Made by a program: the position numbers and the translations under genes | The notes under the pieces: generated by a model | Databases searched by the model: none | What the model saw: the letters and a program-made list of their open reading frames with translations, nothing else | What the model was told of the DNA's origin: nothing | Part shown: positions 26,656 to 36,300 of the stretch, piece by piece | How positions within the stretch are numbered: position 1 is the first letter of the stretch | How the letters are laid out: each line of letters begins with the position of its first letter | Source: Candidatus Cloacimonas sp. | GTDB taxonomy: Bacteria > Cloacimonadota > Cloacimonadia > Cloacimonadales > Cloacimonadaceae | Direction: 5' to 3' | DNA length: 64,000 nt | Assembly (NCBI GenBank): GCA_023227825.1 | Contig: JALOCJ010000002.1 | Coordinates: forward strand, 186,001 to 250,000

Positions 26656-26726
26656 GTCATGAGTCCTCATTGCTAAACTAATTTGAGGTTAGGGTCACAT
26701 TTATATAAGCAATGACGACTCCTGAC
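26656..26726. repeat. CAGGAGTCGTCA inverted-repeat element, copy 4
   Basis: Nearly identical to copy 3 with its flanks: the two elements start 141 bp apart and share both neighbouring 7-bp arrays, so this looks like a duplicated segment. Confidence 0.85.
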
Positions 26727-26891
26727 TTCATTCTCCATTCTCCATTCTCCATTCACTTTTCACCATTCACTTTTCACCGTTCACTGTTCACCTTTCACCG
26801 TTCACCGTTCACTGTTCACCGTTCACCGTTCACCTTTCACTGTTCACCGTTCACCTTTCACTGTTCACTGTTCACCGTTCACCTTTCACCC

Positions 26892-28433
26892 TCATTTATC
26901 ATTTACAATATGTCCTTTTCCCACACCCCGAACTTTGCATCCCAATTCTTTGTAGATTTTAATGGTTTCATCAGAAAGGAAATTGGAGCAATCCACAATC
27001 AATGGCTTTGTATTGCACATATTAACAACATATTCAGGATCAAGTTTTCGGTATTGACTGTGTCCTACTGCAAAAATAACCACATCGGATTCAGGTAGAA
27101 CATTATTCAGATCGTTTTGAATATGGTTTTCTTCCATTTCAGGCCAAGCTTCTACATAAGGATCGTGGGTTTTAACCAGGGCAAGGTCTTTACGCAAAAA
27201 TTCCACTAAGGTTTTAGAAGGAGAGTGTCTTGTATCGCCAACATCTTCCAGATAGGAAACCCCCAAAACGGCTATTTTCAAGTTTTTCAGGTCCGGATAA
27301 ATACTTTTAACGATTTCAATTGTATGTAACGGCATTGTATCATTTGTATTTACAGCTTTAATAGCAAAATCCAAACTCCCTTCTACACCAAAAAGGGACT
27401 TCATTGCCCAATTAGCTAAAACGGGGTCTTTGGTTAAACAATAACCGCCAACTCCTAAAGAAGGACGTAACAAATTGTCATGAGTTCCTTTTCTTTTCCG
27501 AATGGCATCACGCACTTTAAATATATCCACTCCAATCTGTTCCGCAAATTTAGCCCACTCCAAAGTGAAGGCAATATTTACTGCTCTATACGAATTTTCC
27601 ATTGTTTTGGCAAGTTCGCTGGCATTTGTGCTATCTAATTGTGTTAAAGGATAGTTTTTCACATCTAAAATATGGGAAAGAAATTCCCTGCAGAGCTCTA
27701 TACTTTTAGGATTCACACCGGAAAAAACACGCCAAAAATCACGAATGGAAGCCACATAATGAGCTCCGGGCATAACTCTTTCATAAGAATGAGCAATTAA
27801 GGGAGGGGTCTTTTCTATATCTATACCCCGTTTGGTAAATTCCTCTTCCAGAATTGGTTTAACTACCTTTTCACAGGTTCCCGGAGGAACAGTAGTTTCT
27901 ACCAGCACCAAACATTCGGGCTGAATATATTTGCCTAAAGTCCGAATTCCTTCCCGAAAAGCTGTTATATCACAATAACCCTGTTCCGCATCACCAAAGG
28001 CAGGTTTTGTAGCATCCAGCTGAATATCTACTACTACAATATCTACCAGACCATAAACACTTTCTTCACTGGTAGCACGAAAGTTTTTTTTCTCTACAAC
28101 TGTGCGGTGAAATATTTTAGGAACCTCCGGATCAGAAGAATTTACAGGTGGAATACCACTATTAATAACAGGAACTTTCCAATAGGATCTTTGCGAAGCA
28201 CGTTGATGACCATGCACGAAATAAATCGGCTTTCCATCTTCATCTGTAGCATCCGCAACAACGGTAGCCATCACACAACCTACAAAGCCCAAACCCTGAA
28301 CAGCCACAATTTTTCGCCCTAAAGCAATTTGTTCGGCAGTTATTTGTTTTAATATTTCCCGTTCTTTTTCCGCTTCTTTTGCATCGGGAAGAGGATATTC
28401 TTTTCCATCAGGGGCAATTGAAACCTTTAACAT
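26892..28433 (-). CDS. Nucleotide-sugar (UDP-type) dehydrogenase
   Basis: A 513-residue enzyme of the UDP-glucose/UDP-ManNAc dehydrogenase family. VAVQGLGFVGCVMATVVAD is the NAD-binding G-x-G-x-x-G turn; DIVVVDIQLDATK and VLVETTVPPGTCEKVV follow; NASELAKTMENSYRAVNIA is the central helix; LGVGGYCLTKDP carries the catalytic Cys; and IAVLGVSYLEDVGDTRHSPS starts the C-terminal domain. It oxidises a sugar alcohol carbon to a uronic acid for surface polysaccharide. It is longer than usual (430-450) because of an extra N-terminal region and a loop around residues 75-125 (FVHGHQRASQRSYWKVPVIN). AAAGGAG lies about a dozen bases before ATG 28433; the frame is open 18 codons further up. Confidence 0.88.
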   Translation of the reverse strand: MLKVSIAPDGKEYPLPDAKEAEKEREILKQITAEQIALGRKIVAVQGLGFVGCVMATVVADATDEDGKPIYFVHGHQRASQRSYWKVPVINSGIPPVNSSDPEVPKIFHRTVVEKKNFRATSEESVYGLVDIVVVDIQLDATKPAFGDAEQGYCDITAFREGIRTLGKYIQPECLVLVETTVPPGTCEKVVKPILEEEFTKRGIDIEKTPPLIAHSYERVMPGAHYVASIRDFWRVFSGVNPKSIELCREFLSHILDVKNYPLTQLDSTNASELAKTMENSYRAVNIAFTLEWAKFAEQIGVDIFKVRDAIRKRKGTHDNLLRPSLGVGGYCLTKDPVLANWAMKSLFGVEGSLDFAIKAVNTNDTMPLHTIEIVKSIYPDLKNLKIAVLGVSYLEDVGDTRHSPSKTLVEFLRKDLALVKTHDPYVEAWPEMEENHIQNDLNNVLPESDVVIFAVGHSQYRKLDPEYVVNMCNTKPLIVDCSNFLSDETIKIYKELGCKVRGVGKGHIVNDK

Positions 28434-28480
28434 ATTTTTTGTTAACTCCTTTATCTGTATACAGTATTGATTACGGAATA

Positions 28481-28644
28481 ACGACATCCTGTCGTTTTTG
28501 AGTTGACAAGGATGTCAACCTTCCGGAAGAACGACATCCTGTCGTTTACTGGTTGACAGGGATGTCAACCTTCCGGGAAAAGACATCCTGTCGTATTTGA
28601 GTTGACAAGGATGTCAACCTTCCGGAAGAACGACATCCTGTCGT
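28481..28644. repeat. 50-bp tandem repeat with two hairpins per unit
   Basis: ACGACATCCTGTCGT occurs at 28481, 28531, 28580 (one base changed) and 28630. Between them GTTGACAAGGATGTCAAC or a close variant occurs at 28502, 28552 and 28601, followed each time by CTTCCGG. Units are about 50 bp, 3.3 copies. Single units of the same family lie at 14494 and 14575-14626. Confidence 0.9.
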
Positions 28645-29897
28645 TCTCATTTTACCGCTTAATTTTCAAATCGGTTTTTACGCTTTTTACAGTGCCTTTA
28701 TTGTCAAGAGGTTTTTCCGAAAGTTCAGATCCCTCTATTTATCAGAAAGATTAGTATAATTTGCTGAGATTTTTTTTCTCTTTGAAAGCCCGAAGGGCGA
28801 CACATTGATAGCGATGGTGGCGTAAGCCCCTCGTATAATTCACGATTTTAGCGGTGGGAGGTTTTGACTTACAATTTTCACCTGCCTTCAATGTAACCAC
28901 ACCCCACAATCTTTTTCACTTATAGCTGCTCTGAAACTGGTCTACAAACCTGAAAATTGTGAGTTAAAACAAAATTAAGCATTCTTACAATCCAATTATC
29001 AATCACCCCATATTTAAAAGGTATAGAATAACAACCCGGTAATACTTTAAAATACTATCCGCAGAAATTACTTTTTTCCCATCATACAATAGTTGTGTAT
29101 CAATTCCTGCATTTTTCGTGCTATGCAGCGTATAAGATTCCCTTATCATTCCCATATCGCGATATGGGAATGATAAGGGAATCATATTGGAATGTAATCG
29201 CGAAAATTTTGGGCTCTCTTTGGGAAGGATATTAATTATGTTTGCTAATGATTTGCTGTGTATTGATTAAGCGTATTATTTTAGGCAAAGAAAAAAATTG
29301 CCTACGCCCTTTTTTCAAAAAATTGTTAGTTTAAGGTTTATTTTACCCGTTATTTTGTCAGATTTCCTTTCATTGCATTTTATCGCTTTGCGGTGTTGTT
29401 ATTCTATATCGTATAAATAGGGGAGATTAGTAGTTGGGTTGTAAAAGTGCTCTCGGTGTTAAACAAAATGCAACGAAAAAGTTGTTGCCTAATCTTCAAA
29501 GCGGATTAGTAATATTTAAAAGCGGGGAAAAATGGTAAATGAGAAAAAATAGTTTTATTAAAGCGGAAAAAATATACCCAAATAATAATTGTAACATCCT
29601 GAAAATATTATAAGTTACAAAATATATGCTTTTTGTAGAATAAATCTCTTGACAAAGAATCTGAATGTTATTTGTTTGACACAGAGTTTAAGTTTTCCTT
29701 GGCTCTAAAGTGTTTAAAAAAAGGAAAAAGGAATGAGAAGTTTTATTTCTTTTACGGGTGTAAATGCAGTTCAGCAAAAGAAACTGATACTGCCAAAAAG
29801 TCGGTGTCGTCTTTAGTTATCAGTTGGGAAGGACTTAGTAATTATGTTTTTTCATATTTATTTTTCGCTTATCAGCTGAGGCGGTAAAACAAGAGCT
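28645..29897. other. Gene-poor spacer before the giant-gene unit
   Basis: No supported gene. At 28787-28835 there is a segment with two GNRA-like mini-hairpins, GCCCGAAGGGC and GGCGTAAGCC. A perfect palindrome lies at 29136-29183. A 27-codon frame at 29733-29816 with AAGGA ahead of its ATG, and a few shorter ones after it, could be leader peptides but the evidence is thin. TTGACA at 29649-29654 is a possible -35 box without a convincing -10 box. Confidence 0.55.
29136..29183. repeat. Perfect 48-bp palindrome
   Basis: The two 24-bp halves, starting GATTCCCTTATCATTCCCAT, are exact reverse complements with no loop. The minus-strand frame at 29003-29185 is a by-product. There is no T run, so it is unlikely to be a normal terminator. 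Confidence 0.95.
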
Positions 29898-30068
29898 ATG
29901 AAACCCGCACTTTATAGTTTCGTAAAAAGGGGAATTGTTAGTTTTAGAATGCAAAATGATGTTTGGTCTACAGTCAGGTTACTGCAAACAGATGGTTCTG
30001 TGTTGGCTTGCAGGAATTCAGTTACAAAAACAAATACCTTGCTTTATACTCTATACAGGGGGATTTGA
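29898..30068 (+). CDS. Small ORF A upstream of the giant surface-protein gene
   Basis: A 56-residue frame starting MKPALYSFVKRGIVSFRMQN. I recognise no family. It is listed because its TGA overlaps the ATG of the next small ORF as TGATG, the usual geometry of translational coupling. The ribosome-binding site is weak (AAGAG). Basic composition, no membrane segment. It could be a leader peptide, a decayed fragment or chance; confidence is modest and comes from the chain of three overlaps, not from the protein itself. Confidence 0.4.
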   Translation: MKPALYSFVKRGIVSFRMQNDVWSTVRLLQTDGSVLACRNSVTKTNTLLYTLYRGI

Positions 30069-30214
30069 TGGCTAATTGCGCTGTTAATTTATACCCTTGG
30101 CAAAATCCAAATAATTATCCTTTAACAACTACAACCTTACAAAACAATCCCAAAATAAATATAATCAGGGAAGGCGTAATAATTGTAGGCGCTTCCCACA
30201 AGGAGATAAAATGA
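30068..30214 (+). CDS. Small ORF B upstream of the giant surface-protein gene
   Basis: A 48-residue frame, MANCAVNLYPWQNPNNYPLT then IIREGVIIVGASHKEIK. AGGGGG five bases before the ATG at 30068 is a good ribosome-binding site. Its TGA overlaps the ATG of the following small ORF in ATGA. No domain is recognised; the composition (Asn, Pro, Thr) resembles that of secreted proteins, but there is no signal peptide. The frame continues upstream to a TTG at 29963, which would overlap small ORF A; the ATG with the AGGGGG is preferred. Confidence 0.5.
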   Translation: MANCAVNLYPWQNPNNYPLTTTTLQNNPKINIIREGVIIVGASHKEIK

Positions 30215-30378
30215 AACCTAAAAAACGAAAAACTAAATTTACCTTAGTATTACACAAAGGTATTTTGCCCGATGCAAATTATATTCTATCTGAATTAAAC
30301 GGTATTATACCCGAATTTAACGGTATTTTACCACAAACTAAAGAAATTAACTTATTAAAAAAAGCGAGGTGCAAATGA
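30211..30378 (+). CDS. Small ORF C, translationally coupled to the giant gene
   Basis: A 55-residue frame beginning MKPKKRKTKFTLVLHKGILP, with a short internal repeat (ELNGIIPEFNGILP) and a basic end (LLKKARCK). AAGGAGATAAA directly before ATG 30211 is the best ribosome-binding site in the area. The stop codon overlaps the ATG of the giant gene at 30375 as ATGA, so ribosomes finishing this peptide could start on the giant ORF. No family recognised. With ORFs A and B it forms a chain of overlapping short reading frames; a role in controlling translation of the giant protein is an inference. Confidence 0.6.
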   Translation: MKPKKRKTKFTLVLHKGILPDANYILSELNGIIPEFNGILPQTKEINLLKKARCK

Positions 30379-33300
30379 AACGCAAATTTCGCACAACACT
30401 ATTTCTTGTAGTGTTATTCGTTCTTACCGCCACATCGTTATTTGCTGCTCCACCCGTGTTAACTTCTGATAATATTTCAGCAGTACCGGAAAGTGGATCA
30501 TTAACAATTGGAAGTACTATAACGATAACTGCAACTGATGTAAACAACATTACTAACCCGGACCTGCAATTTCAGGGTGCTAAAGTTGATTTAACTCAAT
30601 TAGGGGGTCCGACAGAGTTAGAAATGAACAAAATCTCCAATGCTCCCGGACAAGGAAGGTGGAGAATTAGTTACACAGTAACACTTGGTTCCATTGATGG
30701 TGTTGCTAACAGACAATTTTCTGTAACTGCTTATAATGCAGATGGAGAAACAAATACATTATATCCAAATACATATACTGTAGATAATGTTCCTTCTATG
30801 AATAATTCTGATTTTGTTGGCACACCTTATCTTAGGATTAATGACAGTAATTCCCTTGAAACTATGAAAGCAGGTGATACTGTTCATCTTATCGCAAGTT
30901 TCAAACCGTATATCCAGAAAGTATGGATTGATTGGGGTGCAACATTTACAGGCGGTCCGATAATGGAATATACTGTAAATGCAAGTGGAACCATTACAGC
31001 GTCTTATACTGGAACAGCGGGTTCATTACTAGGGAATTATAATAGTGATTTGAGCGTAAAAATTATTAAAATGCAGTCCATTACTACGGATGCCGGGGGT
31101 CCTTATTTGTCCTCCCCTTCGTGGTTCCGTTCTGTAAGTAAAAACAGTTCTGGTTTTCCAATTGCTGCGGATCTTAATCCTCCCAGTGTGATTGATGCTT
31201 GGGATTTATATTATTCTACTGCAGATTCCTTGAGGTTTTCACCTGGAGGCCTTGCAAGTGTAGATGGATATAATACATTTCCTAACACTTTTGACATATA
31301 TCTTAAATTACCGGATTGGGGAGAGCTTGGTGGTCCAACTGAAATTACTTTAAGCTTTTTTAGCGAGAACAGATTTCCAACTTTTGAACGAACATTTAGC
31401 CTTATGGACTCTCCACCAACAGTTACTGCTTTATCTGGTGATGTATTAAAAATTACCTGGGATGGAAAAAATGCTCAAGGACAAGTTATTAGTCCCAATG
31501 GAACCGTAACAATAGGCATAACCTTGAAAAGCATTAAAGATTTTGTAGGAAATGCAGCAATTCTTACTCAAGATCCAGAAAATGCAGGAATTGAATTTCC
31601 ACCTTATGGGAATATGAATGATCCTGCTAATCATGCATTAATTCATCATAGCGGAGAATTACCTCATGTTGGTCATACTATATTTAATCGTATTCATGTA
31701 GTTATTGATAATGTAGCACCTACTTATGCTATGCAACCTACACTTACAAATACTAATAATAGCATTATTACGCGTTTAATCAATGATGAGGATAATGATG
31801 GTGTTTGGGACACAGGAGAACAAATTTACTACAATAATTCTAATAATGAGGGGATAAGCTCCGTAATAGATTTCACTTTTCAAACGGAGCGTCAATATAG
31901 TCAGGATGATAATAATAAACGCCATGAGTATCAACATTATTGGATCGTTGTAGAGAAAGAAGGCACTTCTCCTGTAGAAAGATGGTATTGGACTGGTTCT
32001 GGTTGGGACCTGATATCTAATTTTAATCAAGCTATAGATATTATTCAAATACCATTTGTTACTAATCCTAATGATGGAGGCAATCAATTATCTGATTTAA
32101 TAACTATCAATTGGGATCTTGGAACGCTTCCTTCTACCATTTTTAGCGGTTCTATTGGAACTGGAACGACATATAAGATTACAGCTTATGTTCAGGATAC
32201 TGCTGGAAATATTGTTAGATCAGACCAAAATCTTGAAGTTTCTATTACCGATGTTTATATGAATATTCCCTATGTTCAGAATATTAATATAACTTCTGAA
32301 CATGCATCAGGATTAGGAGGACTACCAATAACTACAGGTGGAGTGAAAAATTTCTATCTAAATGCTTCTTATGGTGATGATGATCCTTCTTATGCAGGAC
32401 CCTATACAGGTCAATATTACGATACAGAGGATGAAGTTACTATTGAGATTGAAGTTAATGATAAAAATTACTTGAGAGAAACTCAATCTGTAGAATTGCG
32501 CTTTACTCAGCTTGATATTCCAAATCCTAAAATTAGATATATAAACAGAGATCAGTTTGATGCTGATAATAAAGCTACTATTACAATTTCTGCAGATGAT
32601 ATACCAACAAGTAAAGGAAGTGTATCACCGGGAACCCAATGGGAAGTTGGAGGTGCTAATTTAGCTAATAATTACATTCAGGTTATATCTCACGCGATTG
32701 AATATGGGGTTCAAGACACTCTAAGTTTCAATGCCTTAGGTTCTTGTCTCTTTAATCTTGTAATTCCGCCAGCACCTGATTATCCTGATCCGAATTGGGA
32801 TGTATATAACCTTGCTGTCAGTGATACTATATTTTCTCCTGGAGATCCTCGTAATACTTACGATGCTGTTGCTAATCCCGCAAATGATGGTTTGGATGAT
32901 ATTACGGATATTTCTTTTACTATTCCCGATGGTAGCTATATATCTTGGCGACTTGAAATTACAGATGAAGACAATTTGATTAGACAGTGGTATGGTCATA
33001 TTAATACAGAAACACCTTTTACACCACTACCCTTTACATTTAATGGATTATCTCAAACCCTGATCCCTGCGGTTGGTCCTTTGGATACAAAACCACTTAC
33101 AGTTACTCTGTATATTGAACCTGATCCAATGAGTGATCCTGGTTATCTTCCTCCTCCTGCAAATATTTATCCTTATATAGATATAACAGTTGATAATACA
33201 AATCCTACTTTAATATCCGGCCCAGGGACTACTATTGATAATACAGATCCAGAGATGGAGCACAAAATTGTTCTCTCTACTGGAACCCCAGTTGTTACTG

Positions 33301-36300
33301 AAATGGAAAATACTTTGATGTTGACTGTTTATACTAATGAACCGCTTCCTGATAATTTTGAAATAGCAGGTGGATGGCAAGCACTGATCAGAGGTAAGGA
33401 TGATTTTAATCACTTTACTGAAATAATTAATCCTACTAATAATGATACTGTAACTGCTACTATAAATAATGTAACGGCAAGCCCTGATAATAAAACATTC
33501 AACATTACTATATCAGTAAATCATTTAGCTGGAACGGTAACTTATCAGGATGCTATATTGGCATTGCGCCTTCCTTGGGATAATGCTAGTAATCCTGGTA
33601 GATATAATAATCCATCAGCACTTTATACAGATATATATCATCAAGATAGTGCGGAATATTATCTTATCTTTAATATACTTGACGGTAAACCTAAAATTGA
33701 TTATATAACATTTTCCCATAGGGGTGTAGAAGGTAAAGCTTCGTATAATGCTGGTATCTGGGACAGTTCCTATATCCAAAGCTGGGTTGGACCATGGATT
33801 GCCGCACCTAGTGATGCAAGAAAAGCTACTCTTATTGCACGTGTTACTGGTGGTGCTTATAGAAATATGAATACAACCTGGACTGCAGATTTAAGAGCAT
33901 TACTTGGAATTGATGCTACAAATGCAAATGTACCTCCCACAACTGCTATTTTTTCAGGTAACACACCTAATGAATCAAGGGTGTGGACTCTTACTTGGGA
34001 ACTAAATATTCCAGAAACGATGGCTAATGGTTTTCAAGATAATTCAATGTTAAATATACCAATTACAATCATAACGAGAGATGGTAATAACCCCATTGCT
34101 CATATGGAAACTAAGAATATTAGCATAAAAGTTGATAAAAAAGCACCCACTGTTTCTGCAACAGCAACAGCAATTTTAGCTGATGGTAATCAACAGAATT
34201 ATAATCTCACTGTTTCTGATGGTAGTGGTTCTGGAGTATATTGGGATACAGTACAAGGCAATCCTTATGGCTTCGTAGGTGAAACTTTAACTTTAACACC
34301 TAGTACAGATATGACTCTTCTTGATATTGGTAATGCGACTTTTAAGATAACTATTTTATCTAATACAGCCGTAAAATACTTTAGTGCACAATATGTAGTT
34401 AGAGATAAGATGGGTAATGTTTTTACATACACACGATACTTGAATGTTGATCCTATTCCCAATCTTTCCAATGTATCAATAAATACTGGAGCTGGATACT
34501 ATGTACCTGGCCGGAGTTTAGTTGTTTCCTGGTCTCTTTCATATTCTCAAAGAGCAACAGGTGGATTGCTAACTTTGAGTGCACCTGGTGTAGATCTTAG
34601 TAGTTATAACAGAAACCTTACAGCAGCTCAACTACAAAATGGTTCCTACACTTACACTAGTTTTATAAATGACACTAGTTTGGATGGTAAAATTCTTACA
34701 GCAACTGTTACCGGTTGGACAACAGGTTATTCGGACCCTACAAGTCCGATCACTTCAAATCGTAATTTCACATACGGAAATAATTATGATACAATTACTG
34801 TTGATACAAAACCAGTTATCAATTCAGTTACTTTTAAACTGAATGGAACTATTATCAATCACCTAGTTCCAAATAATATGACTGGTATTACAATTGAAGC
34901 AACAGTTACCAGCCCTAATCCTCTGAGAGAAGATCAAACTACAATAGCAATGATTAGTCCATCTGGAACTTTAACGGGTAATTTTACTTTTACGACTGGG
35001 CCAACAATTACTACCAATGGTAGTAATAAAACAATCACTTGGTCTGGTGTAGAGTTTAATAATCTAAATTGGACGCCATTAAGTGATTTAAAAGTAGCGA
35101 GATTTAATGTAAATACTAAAACTAATGCTAATGGTGATCCTAACGGTTATGCTGCTACTCAATATATGCATGATATGGCTGTGATGAAAAATCCCATTAC
35201 TGTTATTCAAGGAAAAACTGGAAGAGATGCTTATGCGGGAACCGATCCTAATAACTGGTTTGCCCCAGAGCATTTCTTGCATACGGAATTTACATTTGTC
35301 ACAACTGTAAATCAAACAAATCCTCCTATTTTAGCAGATTTTGATCTTATTGAAGATGATATCAGTAATAACTGGCTTGCCCCGAAACCTGTAGGTAGTG
35401 GCTCAACGAAAACTACATTGCCTCAAAGTTTGGTTAGAGGTACTGCTATTACTAATACAATTAGTGTTAATGCTTATAAATATATGGCAAAATGGGTTAT
35501 TACACCGGATGCTCAAAGCATCTGGAGTGCTTATCAAGATGGGGATTCCATCAATATTGATTTCAATTATCAACAGGTAACTGGTGAGGAGTCTATAACA
35601 AAATTTATCAAAGTAGATAAAGAAGTTCCTGAGTATGATAATGTCTTGGAGATTGCTACAGGAACTGCTACAACTCCTGGTAGCTGGCAACAGATACAAC
35701 CAGGATTTCCTTTAACCAGTTCAACTGTTAGTATTGCTCTTAATCCTCAAACTGGAACCTGGACTTCTGGACAAAGTTTGTATGTTAAAGTGAAAGGCAT
35801 AGATTCTGGTTCAGGTGTAAGAGATATTGTTACTCCAACAGTTTCTTCCACTAATTGGACAATAGCTCCACATAACCCTCAACCAGCTGAAGATGGTGAT
35901 TTGTTTAGAATATATAAGTTAACCCCTGTGAATCCCAATAATGTTACTGCAAGTTCTATTCTTACTCTAACATTTGGAACCGTGCAGGATTCAGTTGGAC
36001 ACATAAATTATGGGTCTCCAAATAATTCAACAGATCCCAATTGGACTGGTATTCAACCTACAGTTACTTTTAATTTCCGCGCTGATTATGCTACCACGCA
36101 TGAGTTTATCAGAGCTTATAAATATCTTGGAATAAATACACCTGAAGGTCGTCAGGACTGGACTACGGCTCCTTATGTTCAAGCAGGTTCTCCTATTGGT
36201 GTGATGCTGAAACTTGTTCCTCCAGTACCGGATAGAGGAACTAATGTGGATTATATTGAAGTAAGTTCAGTTGAACTAAATACAAAATATATAACCAATG

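Larger units (their letters stand above)
26363..26891. repeat. 7-bp tandem array (CGTTCAC-type) with two embedded inverted-repeat elements
   Basis: From about 26453 to 26889 the sequence is mostly 7-bp units of the type CGTTCAC, CATTCAC, CTTTCAC and CATTCTC. Two near-identical blocks are interrupted by the elements at 26515-26585 and 26656-26726. Just upstream, 26381-26445 holds CACCGAAAGCACCGAAGTCA and CACAGATAGCACAGATTTCA words. The open frame on the plus strand through here is repeat-derived. Confidence 0.9.

Noticed and set aside
26450..27098. Possible CRISPR array or coding repeat at the TTCACC-rich region
   Set aside because: The units are 7 bp with no unique spacers, so it is a simple tandem array; the open frame is repeat-derived and runs antisense into the dehydrogenase gene.
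28481..28644. Possible CRISPR array from regularly spaced palindromes
   Set aside because: The segments between the ACGACATCC words are also repeats of each other, not unique spacers, and no cas gene is nearby.
29003..29185. Minus-strand 60-codon ORF across the 48-bp palindrome
   Set aside because: Its start codon and first residues come from the palindrome, with no ribosome-binding site.
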